A stretch of DNA of 64,000 bases from Rotaria macrura (GCA_900239685.1 OENT01000195.1:62001-126000); one strand, 5' to 3'. Counted from the stretch's first letter, positions 13,117 through 28,166 are shown. Numbers and translations are program-made. The notes: generated by a model not told the origin, from the letters alone.

Positions 13117-14980
13117 ATCGATCGTATCATTAATAAATCGATGTTAGCATAGATTTTTTCATGCCTGATAGTGGATTTTTCTGAAGAATATAAAGAAAAG
13201 ACATATTGAGATGAAGAACCTATTAAAAGTCCTAAAAGTTCACGTAGAGATTTCTCATCATTTGATAACGTGTCTACAATGACTCAACAGTTGTTTGTGC
13301 ATGATGAGCAAAACATTTATTTGTTGTTATCAAATTTTATTTAAAAAAGAAAATCGTATCTCCATATGTCAAAAGAACTGCTTCAATAACTAGATTATTT
13401 TTTTATCAAAGTAAGAGAGTCTTATCTATTTTTGTTCTTTGTCTCTGACCATAACAGACTGCTGTATTATTTCAATATTGCTACCAATGCTATCATATCG
13501 AAGAATCATCTTTTGAACTTGTTTTTCAGTTTCATATTTCGTCGATGAAGTCGACCAAGTTATCACTTAAAGCAATCCTCAATTGCTTCAAAGTTCAAAC
13601 TGTGAGGGTGGCACATAGAGTAAGAATAAATATGTAGATTGGCGTCGGCAAAGAGAATGTAATCGATCATTCACACCACCTATACACTTCTTGAGAGACG
13701 TTGTATTCTAGTGTTTTCTGTGTGCATTGTCGGCAAAATATTTGTGACATCAATCTAATTGAATACAGAAATAGTTGATGGATCAATAGAAAATCAAGAA
13801 CTTTTTACCACTATGAGATTCAGATAAAGGAAATGTCTTGCTTATGATCACATTTTTCTGATGAACGACGGATGAAATTATTGAAGTGGATTACAACATG
13901 TCCTGATGGATAGTGGGTGATCCACACACACGATCATTTTTTCAGATAATTGTTTACTCGATTTAACACGATTCGATAGAGCATGAAATTCTACATCAAT
14001 AAAAGAGTCAAGCGAGTCATCATACGAATTTCAGCAAGAAAAAACATGAATATTCTTCTGATTTTGCCCAAGCTGTAAAATATTTTTCTATAATGCCATT
14101 TGAGTGATTGAACAAGATGTGTGACATCGAGAAAATTTTGATGTATGTTCACAAGAAGCAAAGTTTGAAAAAAATGGTGTAAAACGTTTTTAAGAAGTTT
14201 TCGTTTCAGTGCGAATAAAAAGGAAAGAGCGTTGTGTTTGTTGCGAAGGAGATGTGTCTTACCATTTGAAACTTGCTCACAGTATCGATGAAAGGTCATA
14301 ATCAACTTTCTACTGTAATGAAAATCTCAAGGCAATAGTTTGTGTTATTCTCTCTTTTTTTCAATTTAAAAGAATGTGTTTTCGAACATCATGAATCTTG
14401 AAATCAAGTGATGTACCTCGCTTGTAAACATGAGCACAACTAAACAGACGAAAATCGATCCCTGCGAAAGATTTTCAAAAGTGACATTCTTTGACTGCAT
14501 TATGCAGACTGTTTTGAAAGTGTGTCTTGTTATGTTCTCGAAAGATAAATTCAAGAGACATAGAAAGCAAAAGTAATCATTTAATTGCATCGTGTGTTTT
14601 ATTTTCACACATCAAGAAAAAAACCTTTCCAGAAAAGTATACACAATTAAATCAATACGGTATTATTTGAATTTAAATGCGCTATTCAATTGATCAGATT
14701 CATAGAACCAATCGATTCGAAAGTAACTACCAGGCGACCTCTATGATAAATTTAGAGATGAATAAAATGAAATCAATCTATAAATAATAATGAAAAGGAA
14801 TTTTCAAAACCAAATATTCAATAAGTTAACTTTTCCAATGAACTTTTTACTGTATCTTTCATCAATCTTTCTGTGATGCCTCTGCTGTGAAACTCATCTG
14901 TACACACATCGTTCTTTTTTTCTTTTGCTTATTTTTTTTATTCACATATAACCACTAACAACAACATTTGAATAAAAAAC
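13117..14980. other. Intergenic region upstream of ATP5F1A
   Basis: About 1.9 kb of AT-rich sequence. Open frames here (for example on the minus strand near 13991-14305 and 14366-14608) have no recognisable domains, no supporting splice structure and biased composition. The last few hundred bases must contain the ATP5F1A promoter; no distinct motif was identified. Confidence 0.4.
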
Positions 14981-17399
<2,419 letters not shown>

Positions 17400-17995
17400 A
17401 TTAGAACAATTATTAGGACTGTGCCATTTTTAATAGTAGTGACATACATACATACATTCATTCATTTTTCTTTTTTCTCCGAACACACATAATTTCTTTC
17501 TTTTTTTTTGAAGAAGAAAAAAAGAATACATTAGATTTGTCATCTGAAGAATGTAATCGGTTCAAACAATAGACCCACTCGTTTGTTCTGTTTGTTGTTT
17601 CATTTTCTCTAGTTCGATTTGGCACATTTGTCTGTCTCTCTATTTTCTTCTCTCCTTCCATCATTATTAAATAAAATTCAAAAAAAAAAAAGAGGAAACA
17701 TTGAATGATATTTATATTGCCTGGCAAGTAGTTTTATTTTTTATTGAATAAAGCAAAATCAGTGAACTGCTCTGCAATTTAAAATTCAAAAAACAAACGC
17801 CTGTAATGAATTCGAATAAATTATAGATGAAAACTTCGTGAAAGATTCACATGAAATGTTTAATGCTAGACACAAAGTATCCAGCTATCATTTTTTCAAA
17901 TCCCATGCAGAGTTCTACACTAGGAATGTGAATAAATAAATGTAGGCGTACAGGAAAGGTAGAGGTGAAAAGTGAATGTTCTTTTTCGTTTGTTT
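17400..17995. other. Convergent 3' regions of ATP5F1A and P450 genes
   Basis: The two genes converge here. AATAAA-type polyadenylation signals for ATP5F1A occur at 17670-17675 and 17747-17752. The segment 17458-17727 has an open minus-strand frame of low-complexity, Lys/Asn-rich composition that I regard as untranslated region. Confidence 0.5.
17747..17752 (+). terminator. Candidate polyadenylation signal for ATP5F1A
   Basis: AATAAA about 350 bp after the ATP5F1A stop codon. A second AATAAA at 17670-17675 is equally possible. Neither can be ranked without transcript 3' ends. Confidence 0.35.
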
Positions 17996-19622
17996 TTATC
18001 GAACAAAGGCTTCATATTGGCAATTGGGTGGACGAAGGGTAATGCCAGGTTGACCACGAAGATCTTTTGGACTCCAACCATTTGCAAATTGAAATTCAAA
18101 TTTTTGAAATAAACTGACCAATATTAGAAATAATTGAATTTTTGCAATCTGCTCGCCTAAATCAAAATAAGTCAACGATGAAAATTATTTTGTTGAATTA
18201 ATTTTCAAAAAGAAAAACGATATAAGCATTGTGTTTACCTGTACATGCACGCTTTCCTACACTAAACGGCATCATAGCTGGATTGTTAGCATTACGTAAA
18301 CGATGATTTTCATCTAAGAATCTGTCGGGATCGAATTTTTCTGGTTCAGACCAATGTTGTTCATCTTTCATTGCTGACCACATATTAACAAGTATGAATG
18401 TGTCTTTTGGTATGAAATAATTGTGAAATGTAATGTCTTGTGTTGTTGCTCGTGGAAGTAATATTGGACCTGCACAATGACAACGCATTGATTCAAGTAA
18501 AACAGCCTCTATGTATGTCATTCGAATACGATCTTTATCGCATGGTGGTCGATCTTTGCCAATGAAACGATCGATTTCTTCGTGAATATTTTTTTGCACA
18601 TGTGGATGTGCCACAATATAGAATATAGTCCAATGAAGTGTATTTGATATTGTTTCTGTACCAGCAACAAACAGGTCTTGAACAAGTGAATCAAGATTTT
18701 CCTTTGAAAAATAAGTACTTCGTTGTCGATTTTGATTCATTTCATCCAAGTAAGCATCAACAATATTTGTAACAAATTCATTATCAAAATTCGTTTCACG
18801 TTCGCCAACTAATTTTTGTATAACACGATTACAATCATGAACATTTTCGAAAATATTCTTCTTAAATATTCTTGTAAATGGTAAAAAATTGAAACAAGCT
18901 ATTGTTGCTGTTTGATTAAAATTTTCATTGATTTTTTCAAATAAATTATTCATATTCATTGTTTCAAAATAACGGCCAAATGTAAGTGTACAAATATTAT
19001 TGCATGCTATTTGACTTAACATGTTACCAATGTGAAATGGTAATGATTGTTTTTCACGAATTTTCTCAGCTACGAAGCGTACTTGATCAAGACAACCATT
19101 TTCTAATGATGATCGTCGTCGACGTCCAAATCGATTGAAACTTTTTATGAGAAAATTTTTGTGTTCATGAAATTCTCGACCATATGGAGCTGATATAACA
19201 CCTTTGCCATGTAATGTTTCATGAATCATATGAAGATATGGACGGCCAGCAAATATCTCACCATGATCGTGTAATGCTTCACGTATGATAGATGCTGAAT
19301 TAAGTACAACAACCATTTGTGATCCCAGATGAAGTCGAAAGATTTCTCCATATTTCGGCATTTGCGACCAGCGATAAATTGTTTCATACGGACGATAGCC
19401 CAGTTGAAGAAGATTACCAAATATTGGCCACGGACGTGGACCACTTGGTACTGTCGTCGAAGATTTATCTGTTTCTTTATAGTTAGATTTCTAAATTAAG
19501 CATGAAAGTTTGTTAGACGTTTAGCATCTTTTTGTTCTTGTTTTCTATTAATGACTTACTTTATGGCGCACTATGCTCATGCCCAGCATAGTTACAATGG
19601 CGACCAGCACCAGAACTAGCAT
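17996..19622 (-). CDS. Cytochrome P450, CYP2-clan-like microsomal monooxygenase
   Basis: Exons 19622-19560, 19490-18239 and 18156-17996 sum to 1476 nt (491 aa), typical P450 length. Exon 1 encodes a hydrophobic N-terminal ER anchor (MLVLVLVAIVTMLGMSIVRH). The proline-rich hinge PSGPRPWPIFGNL follows, as in microsomal P450s. The I-helix oxygen-binding motif AGTET lies near residue 297, the K-helix ExxR (ESMR) near 354-357, then FDPDRF, and the haem loop FSVGKRACTG with the axial Cys near 437. The haem loop is split by the last intron after the first base of its final Gly codon, and the next exon continues EQIAKIQLFL as in CYP2 proteins. All key residues are present, so it should be active. Likely roles are detoxification or lipid oxidation; the substrate cannot be inferred. 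An upstream TATATAAATA element suggests a focused promoter. Confidence 0.95.
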
Positions 19623-22600
19623 GTTTGTAAAAATTCAATGAAATACTGACTGCTTGTAAGTCATATTTATATATCAGGCTGGAGCTAATCTTTGAATAGC
19701 TTGAAATCATGTTTCTAAAAAAAAAAAAAAAAACTCCCCGTTACCAGACATAGAAAACAAGAGAAAAATCTATTGATAAATAAATAATTAACTAAAATTG
19801 GGATCTAAAAAGGCGACTTTGATAGCACACAGATTTGTTCATCTATCAAAATCGATGGTAAAATATTAGATAAACCATTACTTTTTATCATGATTAAAAA
19901 GTTATTTCCATACAAAAACAAATGTTCAACAAGCAATATGTCTTTCTATAATTATCAATAGTGAGAATAAATTATTTCTGTTTTATGCTACTTTGACAAA
20001 TAAAACACGAAAGGTGAATGTCTTTTATCGAAGTCACATGCCATTCAATGTGCCTTCCTATGCTGAGTATAACGTGATGGCCATGCATGTTCTGGTACCG
20101 AACTAAAATTAATCTAATTGAATAGCACTTATCATGCTTGTTTCCATGCAGTCAAACTACAAGAACAATCAAATCATTTCCATAAAACAAGATGTGATTT
20201 TATCGTCTATGTGATTTAGAAAAGACTTGTAACGTAAGATGAAATAATGCAGTCATTAAAACATAGAAAGCAACTGACTTTTGACATCTTCTGAGTTGTG
20301 AAACAATCGCAAAATAGAATGTCATAAATTTTTTCTTTGATTATCTTGCATCGATTTGTAAAAGAATTCACAATGAGACAGTCCCCATGAACCTTATTGA
20401 AATTATATAGATTACAAAAGAAATAGTTCCACTAATTATTGTATTCGATCTAGTTAACTTTAAATTATATTTATTTAAAGTTCATATCATACAATTGAAT
20501 AGTACATATGTTGTATGAAAAATATTTCAATATCATTACAACTATTTAAAACTTTCAGAATAAACTGTTCATTATAAAAATTGAACTAATTCTTTTTGTA
20601 AATTTGACGACATCTATTATTGAAAGAAAAGAAAATAATGTTTTCTAACATTAGTCTAAAGCGTTGAAAACTTGAAATTGATTTCATGACATTTTTTTTT
20701 CTCTTCATCAAGTCATTCCTTGAATGACTTCATCTTAAGAAATTTAGTTGCCATTCGGTGTTCTGGCTTTTGCTGAATAGTGAAATAGATTGCCACATGA
20801 ACACAAATACTTATCATTGACTTACTTTCAAAAACATTGTAAACGTTTTAGTTATGCCATTGTGTTGGTCTCATTAGAGAATTAGAACAAATCTTGAAAA
20901 TTGTTCATAGCTATGTTTTTTTTTACTTTGACTAACAGTTTTACACATATAACTAATTCAAGATTTGATTAGTTTTTCAAAATTAGAGTGGAAAAAAGTT
21001 TTCTTTTGATTTTTAATCAATAATGTTGAATTATTATTATTGTATAAGATAATTCTTTGTCATCAAATTTTCAAACAATCAAACATACATAAATTGAACT
21101 ATACACAGTGTTGATTCTTAAAATCGTAGCAAGATGAATAATACTTTTAGCTGTATAGAAATTTGTTTTACTCAAAATTGTTCAGCTAAATTCAGAATAG
21201 ATTTTCTTTTATAAAATGAAAAGAACATCTTCTAAGATGTGTTTCTTTTAATGTTTGACAAAATTCTGTCGAATATCATGCATCTGTTTTATTTGAAAAG
21301 AAATATTTGTGTTTGACATATTTAATTACAGAATTCATCTTGAAAGAGTACTGAGAAAAAGTTCATATATTTACATATTTGAAAGAAAAATCATAGGAAA
21401 TTACATGCAAAAGATATAAAAATATCGCTAAGTATAAACTAATATGAGTAATAGTAAATCGTATTGAATATTTTCGATAGGAATCTTTTCAATTTCGATG
21501 AACATTGAATTGAGGTTATTCAATAAATTTGTAAACTAATGGAAAATCTTATGAATAAAGAATGATGTTAAACTATGGAAGATTTCCAATATGTTGTCTT
21601 TTCATTCAAGACAATTCTTGTATGTACGTCAACGTTAGAAATTATCTGTTATGGTATAATGTTTCATTATCGATATGATAGACATTTGTTTCAATCAAGG
21701 TAAAAAAAAAAGGAAGCAATTTCTAGATCTAGAAATCAATTGAACAAGTAAATAGAAGTAGCAATAAATAACGTAAAAATCACTTGAAAATGTTCGGAAA
21801 TTATTTTAAAAGTCATTGAAAACTGATAGACGTAATAGAAAATTGTATAAAAGTCGCTAGTGATGAAGTCATCATTATGGTAATTACGATGTAAAATAAT
21901 GTTAATTTAAGTTCTCACCATTGTCGACGTGTTCTATTGATTTTTGATTAATAGATAAAAAGAAACCAAAAAAACGTCTAAGTTTAATTGAATTCAATAA
22001 GACAATTCATTATGTCTAGTCAAAAATTGATCGATCGATACTATGTACCCAATTGTCAAATACAATTTCAAGTTGAAATCATTTTTTTTTCTAAGAAAAT
22101 ATTTTATTAACGTTATAATCTAAGAAATTTCATCTATAATAATTTGTACATGATATTTTACTTTCATACATGTTGCCATTGTTTTTATATGATTGTTTTG
22201 AATTTTTATGAGTACAGATTTATAAAGTCAATTAAGATTTCCATCAAAACATAATTTTACTTTTCTATTTCATCTGTGAATTCACATGACCATGCGTTAA
22301 AGTAAATGATACTGATTACATGATGATGTGTCTTGTGTTGTTAGTATTTGAAATTGTTGCAAGCTAAAAATTTCTTGTACAGTACATAAATTTTTATCTA
22401 GTTAAGGATGATAAATAATCGAGAATGTGTAAAGTTAGATAGAATAATGTTCAACTTTACCTATCGAAAAACTAATGATAAACTACGTACATTGACAAGA
22501 ATAGACACTGTATAACATAAGACATTTCGTTTAAACAAACAAACAAATAAAAATCAGAATGTTCTACTCAGGGGAAAATATTTTTCAAATTTTCAAATTA

Positions 22601-22666
22601 TTTTACATCTATGAAAACAGTACGACGAAGCATGTTTCTTTTCAAGACATAGATCAATCATGTGAA
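19623..22666. other. Intergenic region, no gene seen
   Basis: About 3 kb of AT-rich DNA between the P450 start and the 3' end of the unknown gene at 22.7-23.4 kb. It contains an A17 run near 19718-19734. Otherwise only short chance frames and A/T homopolymer runs are present. I see no coding, tRNA or repeat structure. Confidence 0.5.
19663..19674 (-). promoter_or_regulatory. Candidate TATA box of the P450 gene
   Basis: On the minus strand the sequence reads GATATATAAATATGA, about 40-50 bp upstream of the P450 ATG at 19622. Spacing fits a TATA promoter with a very short leader. Composition makes a chance match possible. Confidence 0.4.
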
Positions 22667-23424
22667 TTAATATTTTGTACGTCGACGTCTCATTAATGAA
22701 GAAGCCAATGATGATCCAGACGACAATGAATAAAACGATGATTGATTTGATCGTTTTTTATAAAGTGTTTTTTCTTTAGCTTTTTGATCACGTAAAAGAT
22801 CTGCTAGTATTTGAGATTCGCTCATAGACTTATATCGTTGTACCCAACCTCCATTTGTAGACGTCGTAGCACACCGTCCGTAATATCTTGCTTCACTACT
22901 ATCATTATCGAATACGGTAGCACTGTAGATACGATTCTTTCGAATGTCAGCACTTCCTTGTCGTACATCAGGTAAAGTGGAAAAATTTGGCGCTGTAGCC
23001 ATTGATAGTGGTGATCGAGTTTTTTCCGATCGAGATATTGACAGATCGAGAGTTATCTTTGTGGCTGGTACCAACGACATATAAATGTCGCCTGTATTCT
23101 TGATAAAATAATAATTCTTTTTAAATTTTAATATAAATCTTTTCTATGTATACGTACTGGTTTTTTTTCACATGTTATAATAGGTTTTCGTCGACTTTTG
23201 CCTTTCGGAAATGAATCTTTCATACTATTTGGACGCTCATGAAGACCTATTAATGCACTGCCATCAATATAAGTTGTTGTCACTGGTCGTTTTTCAGTTC
23301 TAGACCACACATGAAGAGTCGTGCCAGTAATTGTCGACTGATAATCGATTAGATCTCGTCGGATACCTGCTGAATGTCTTGGCAAACGACGATATTGATC
23401 ATAGTAATATTCGTAATCGGCCAT
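22667..23424 (-). CDS. Unknown two-exon basic protein
   Basis: Exons 23424-23158 and 23098-22667 join in frame to 699 nt (232 aa), with a GTACGT donor and an AAG acceptor. I do not recognise a family. The N-terminus is tyrosine-rich (MADYEYYYDQYRRLPRHSAG). The middle is basic with short β-like stretches (TITGTTLHVWSR, PVTTTYIDGSALIGLHERP). The C-terminal third is Ser/Arg/Lys-rich, contains a possible short helix (SESQILADLLRDQKAKEKTL) and ends in RRRRTKY. There is no signal peptide or membrane segment. Clean splice phases, a good ATG and a codon-like pattern support a real gene. It could be a lineage-specific cytoskeletal or ciliary protein, but that is only a guess. Expression data would decide. 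Confidence 0.7.
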
Positions 23425-24915
23425 TTTCCTTCTTGTCTTTATAATGATAACTAACTTTCAAATCATACAGCTGATCGATGTTTGTAATTGTTGATAGAAA
23501 TAGTTATATGTTAAAAACATGAATGTAAAACAAAAATAAATAAAAGTGAAAAGTTATAGTAACGAGAAATGGAAAGGACGAACAGAAGAGAAAAACGGGC
23601 GTAACATAAAATGGAATTTAGATTTCTTTCTGTGTGTGTTTTTTTTTCTCTTCTTCAATCAACTTTGAACTAAACTAGAGAATAAATGAGAATCTGTTTG
23701 TTGTATTATAATTTGCTTGAACTGTCATATCTATTTACTCAATAAGAATTATTCATGAATTGAAAATGAAGGAAAAAGTCAACGAAACTACTAATTCTAT
23801 GTATTGTTTTACGTATGTAATTAACAACAGTATTTATTGTTTTATATTTATCTACATGTCTAGATTTTGACATCAAGTAATTAACATATATTCAATCAGT
23901 AAAAAAAACCTGTCAAAATAAATTGAATAAGCAAGATTTTTTTTTTCTTGAACATAATACAAATCGAGTATACGCTGTTGTTTGTTCTATGTGTTTCGAA
24001 AGAAAACCTTCATCTTGCAAAGACAATCATTATGTTTGTTTCATCAAATATCACTGCGCTTAACATCGAATAGAATTGAAAGAATGTGACGTAGGAAAAA
24101 AATCAATTATTGAATCTGTATGGATACCTTACTATTATACATGAAAATATGTAAAATAATTTCTTTTCTTTTCTCTTTTTTGCATTCATTAGCTTTAGTA
24201 GTTGATGAATTTTCAATATTATGCATGCATCAATTCAACGAAGATTAAATTACGAGAAACTACCTGCGAAAACAAAATGTTGCAACAACATCTTTACCAT
24301 GAAATCAAAATCATGATGAATTCTTTCAACATCAACATACTGCTGTGTGTTGTCGAAAATTAATTAGTTAGTAGACGATTGTTTTCATCTGAAAGAAACA
24401 CCGAGATAGATGGGAAAAAAAACAGTTCTCCATCAATATTTCAAGTCCACTCGATTCCAGCAGTTGAGAAGAATACAAAATGTCTGTTCGATCATATTTC
24501 AACACCGACAAATGTATTTCTATTTCGTCGTCATCGATCTAAGCGTATGCGACTTCATGATCGTTGTCGTACTCTAGATGAATTGTATATAGTATATTTC
24601 AACCTAACAAGTTCTGTACATCTATCAACAATCTCAGCCACATTAAGTTTAAGAATCAACAACGAATTGAAAACATGTTTTCTAAAGAATCTTTGTCAAA
24701 CAGTTCGTTATATGTTTTCAAATGCATGAACTGATGTACTTCAATGAATAATAATCATTTTGAAAGTTTGTTTTCGAGAGAGAAAATTCATGTTAAATCA
24801 AACATTAAGAAACATACTATCATGTGAAACAAACAAATAAGGTAAATTATGAAAGATATTGATGATATTTTTCGTAAAGTTAAATGTTTGACAAAAATAT
24901 TTTAAACTAGGGTGA
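23425..24915. other. Intergenic region upstream of the unknown gene
   Basis: AT-rich DNA with T-rich tracts. A + strand frame at 24379-24729 lacks an ATG start and shows no domain. No gene is supported. Confidence 0.4.
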
Positions 24916-26012
24916 ATCCACTGGGTTTCTATCACTTTTGGGAAAAGTTTTTGTGAAAATGGTTGGAGGTAATAGTTAAAAATCTTTACAAGTTTAAACT
25001 ACAGAGATCCAGGTTGTTGTTTTTTAGGAACAACTCATCACATATGGATATTGGACTAATTTTTCTCATAATAATTACAATTTTGATCAAGACAAATGTC
25101 ATACTCGGAATCAGCATACAAAACTGAGTCGAACTATATGTTTTTCAAAATATTTGGTAGACGTTTATTTGCGTTGAAAAATTCAGCCGGCTTCCCCTTC
25201 GGGATATGTCAACAACTAACTTCAGTGAGAATCCAGTTTTTATTATTTACCCACCTGCCATTTAGGCATTTCATAGCATCATAAAGGTCTAAGACGTCGT
25301 TTTTCACATTCAGAGTGAGATTTTGATCGATGTCATTTTTTCACATATCCCTGAGGGGAACCCCGGCTGATTTTTTCGACGAAAATAAAAATTCTCCAAA
25401 TATTTTGAGAAACATATACATCGACTCAGTTTTGCATACTGATTCCAAATATGCCATTGGTTTTTATCAAAAACGAAATTATTATGAGAAAAATCAATCC
25501 AATATGAGTCAAAAAGACATGTTTTTGATAGAGATACACAGTATATGAGACTATGTGGGGATCCTGCGCCGAAATTTCAACCACGATTAATAGTACTATA
25601 CTGTAGAGCGTCCTATCGAATGGTATATATTTGTGATAAAATTTCCAGGTGTCTATCATGTAAAATAGAGGAGTAATGTAGGATTCGGTTTAGCGGGGAC
25701 ACTCCACTTGAGTCCTACCCATCTTGGGATCTGTTTATAAACATCTGTGTCTATGCTTACATGTCCAAGACCTATAAGCTCAGAAAATTACACTCCATTA
25801 GGAAGAAGTGAATGTTAACTCCGGAACACTCTCGAAATAATATTCATATATGACTAGTTGTTCCGAAAAAGCAACCTGGATCTCCGTATTTTGACCTTGC
25901 AAAAAATTTTCTAATTGTTACCTCCAACCGTTTTTACCCATGCTCCGTCTAACTAGCATATCAAAAGTACGAAAAAAAATATTTTCTCTGAAAGTGGTAG
26001 AAACCCGGATTT
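24916..26012. mobile_element. ~1.1 kb inverted-repeat (foldback-like) element
   Basis: The left end (GGGTTTCTATCACTTT, then GGTTGGAGGTAA near 24961 and AGATCCAGGTTG near 25006) recurs inverted at the right end (CAACCTGGATCT near 25875, TTACCTCCAACC near 25919, AAAGTGGTAGAAACCC near 25991). A second inverted set lies inside: GGAATCAGCATACAAAACTG at 25107 against CGACTCAGTTTTGCATACTG at 25423, and GCCGGCTTCCCC..GGGATATG against CATATCCC..GGGG..CCGGCTGA near 25345. The element is therefore close to one large imperfect palindrome. It has no long open frame. Its core is related to the ~550 bp family (CCCTGAGGGGA, ATCGACTCAGTTTT, CTGATTCC). Confidence 0.8.
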
Positions 26013-26307
26013 GAATTGATTTTTCAGCTCATTGATTACAGTTAAAATATTTATGTATGTCTTTTCGTAAACAAGATTTTTCTTTGTCAATTTTCAATAA
26101 TCGAAATAGAAAAAGTTATCAGTCTAGTCATAGACTTTGTAAATTTTATTATACGAATTTCCATCATTGAAATATGAATGTTTTTATTGATAAACTTGCT
26201 ATGATTCTTTTTATTCATTCCAACAAAATTTTTATTGAAAAAAAAAGAAGAAAAACGTCAGTTTTATAAAAAAAAAAACATAAAACTATATCATAAAGTG
26301 CAAGGAA

Positions 26308-26954
26308 TTATTGAACATTGAACGTTGCATTTAATTCATTAAGTCGTTTTTTCCTATAGGAATAGAAAGATATAGTTTTACAAGAAAAAAAAATAAAAGA
26401 ATTATAAAATAATCATACGCCTCTTGACAAAATGTTTCGGATAAAATTTGATCATTCTCTTTGCCGGCTGGTGTTGTATTATATTTTGTTATACCAAGAG
26501 CTTCCAAAGCTATAAATAAATAAATAAACAAACAATAATGAAAATGAATCGTTGCCGAAAATTTCTCCGTTTTACTAGATGCATATTGTGAATATGTAAT
26601 ATATCCTAGTCCAACAGGATCAAGCATACGAAAAACGGCTGTTAAATCTGTATCTTGAACAAGTCCTGGAAATGAGAGACCAGTTGTTCGAGATTTTTTC
26701 AATTGTTCAAGATAATCAATCATGAATGCTCTTGGATCATCTATATATGTCAATAATATGAATGAGTTCAATGTTGGGGGGAATGGGGGGGGGGGGGGGG
26801 GGCGTAGTTTAGAATCAATCTATTTACCTGGTTTATTATAAACTAATGATGCTGAAAGATTATGGAAAAGATCAGGAATATGATGCATTCGTAGATAGTC
26901 AGTGGCTGTTTCTTCAATTGGATTAGCAAGCGGTGCACTTGAATGATTATCCAT
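26308..26954 (-). CDS. EFCAB10: EF-hand calcium-binding domain protein 10 (EFCAB10)
   Basis: Exons 26954-26828, 26740-26576, 26509-26419 and 26353-26308 sum to 429 nt (142 aa), close to the vertebrate protein. The N-terminus is a short helical RIIa/DPY-30-like dimerisation module (ATDYLRMHHIPDLFHNLSAS), as in EFCAB10, followed by RAFMIDYLEQLKKSRTTGLS. A degenerate EF-hand follows (LTAVFRMLDPVGLGYITYSQY), matching the family hallmark LDPVGxGYITYxQY, then LEALGI. The last exon ends KKRLNELNATFNV. The canonical EF loop is poorly kept (GLGYIT), so calcium binding is doubtful. The family is linked to ciliary/flagellar structures, so an axonemal role is likely. The ATG sits just after an apparent acceptor AG, hinting at a 5'-UTR intron. 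The intron at 26741-26827 holds an 18-G run. Confidence 0.9.
26785..26802 (+). repeat. Poly-G run (18 G) in an EFCAB10 intron
   Basis: Eighteen consecutive G follow a six-G run at 26776-26781. It lies in the 87-nt intron between EFCAB10 exons 1 and 2, on the strand opposite the transcript, so the pre-mRNA would carry a poly-C run. It is striking in an AT-rich locus and its exact length is likely unreliable. Confidence 0.9.
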
Positions 26955-27827
26955 CTGAAAATAAAAGTAAATACATTTGATATTGAACTCGATTGAATTT
27001 ATATGCATCAATATTCATTTCATATTAATTTATCCATAGGAAGACAAAGAAAAATACTCCCATTCTCTAACGAGGAAATTTTCCAATTCTACAACTGCTG
27101 TAGTACTACTATTAGATCAGTCGAATGACATGTTGATCACTTCGAACCAATGAGATTATGAAACTGTGGTTACTTCCAAAGTCGAACTCATAGACTTTCT
27201 ATTTGTATGATATCATTAAAATTGTAATTCTTTTAAATAGATAAGACTCTCTTCACGTAAGTATTCGTTTGGTGACTTTTAATGATGATTTGATTTTAAA
27301 GAACATCTTTGTTAGTCAAAGTTTCTTTTTCATTGTTTATCGTGTTCTTCTCAGCTCAGTTGAAACATTAAATCTATCAAAATTTGAATGATCACGCAAT
27401 GAACCGTAAGATAGAAGTATCCATTGACAGATTATGACTAAATATAGCACATAAAAATAGAGTTTTGATTGTTATTTATTCATGTAAGTAAAACACTTCG
27501 TGTATTGATGAAAACACAATATTGTTTCATAGTTTATGAATATGGAATTCTTCAATTTTCTACATTATATATTCGTCCAGCGGTTCACTTTTTTTTGTTG
27601 CATGTTAATTTGTTTTACACATTCAAATTGATTTCAGTTAGTAATCAATCGTCATAGTCTCTAACGAAATCGGGAGGCAAAGAAAATAATCAGAGAAAGA
27701 TACCTTGTTAAACGATTGTGCAAATAGAGATGCTTTTATGTATTCACACAGTATCTAAAATAGACATAAAAATGATTGTCTGGAAGAGTACAGAACAATA
27801 AATTTGACATTTATTTGTTTATTTATT
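26955..27827. other. Spacer between MEIG1 and EFCAB10
   Basis: About 870 bp between two genes transcribed in the same direction. It holds the 3' region of MEIG1 and the presumed promoter and leader of EFCAB10. No other gene or repeat was identified. Confidence 0.5.
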
Positions 27828-28166
27828 TCAATAAGAATATATTTTACATTTGTTTATTTCTTTATCGGGACATTCTCGAAGTTTGTCAAAGTAATAGAAA
27901 AATCCATCTTTTCGACGTTGTAATTTCTTAACAAAGCCACTATCGGGCCACATATCAATCTAAACATAGAAGAGTACATCGTGGAAGAAAAGAATTTAAT
28001 AAGAAAGTTGAATACGCACTTCGGCTACTTGACGAACTCGTTTATATTCAAGTTCATCCCGATAGCCAGCTAATTGAAAACGATATGCATTTTCGACTTC
28101 TTTTGACCAATGCGTTGGACGAATCAATGATTTGGGTTCGAGAACTGTCAAAGTTGATGTAGCCAT
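27828..28166 (-). CDS. MEIG1: Meiosis expressed gene 1 protein homolog (MEIG1)
   Basis: Exons 28166-28020 and 27959-27828 give 279 nt (92 aa), almost the length of the mammalian protein (88 aa). Diagnostic features are collinear: [20 protein letters not shown], then [20 protein letters not shown], then [17 protein letters not shown] at the end. The family is a small, highly conserved PACRG-binding protein. It is needed in mice for sperm manchette cargo transport, and its partner sits on axonemal doublets. The intron uses a GTGCGT donor. The gene lies directly upstream of EFCAB10 on the same strand. Identity is secure despite the small size because conservation runs end to end. Confidence 0.96.

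Noticed and set aside
17458..17727. 89-codon minus-strand frame downstream of ATP5F1A as a small gene
   Set aside because: It is low-complexity Lys/Asn/Glu-rich sequence arising from T-rich 3' UTR and shows no conserved feature.
24379..24729. 116-codon + strand frame as a gene
   Set aside because: It starts at TTG rather than ATG, shows no domain, and has no plausible splice partners.
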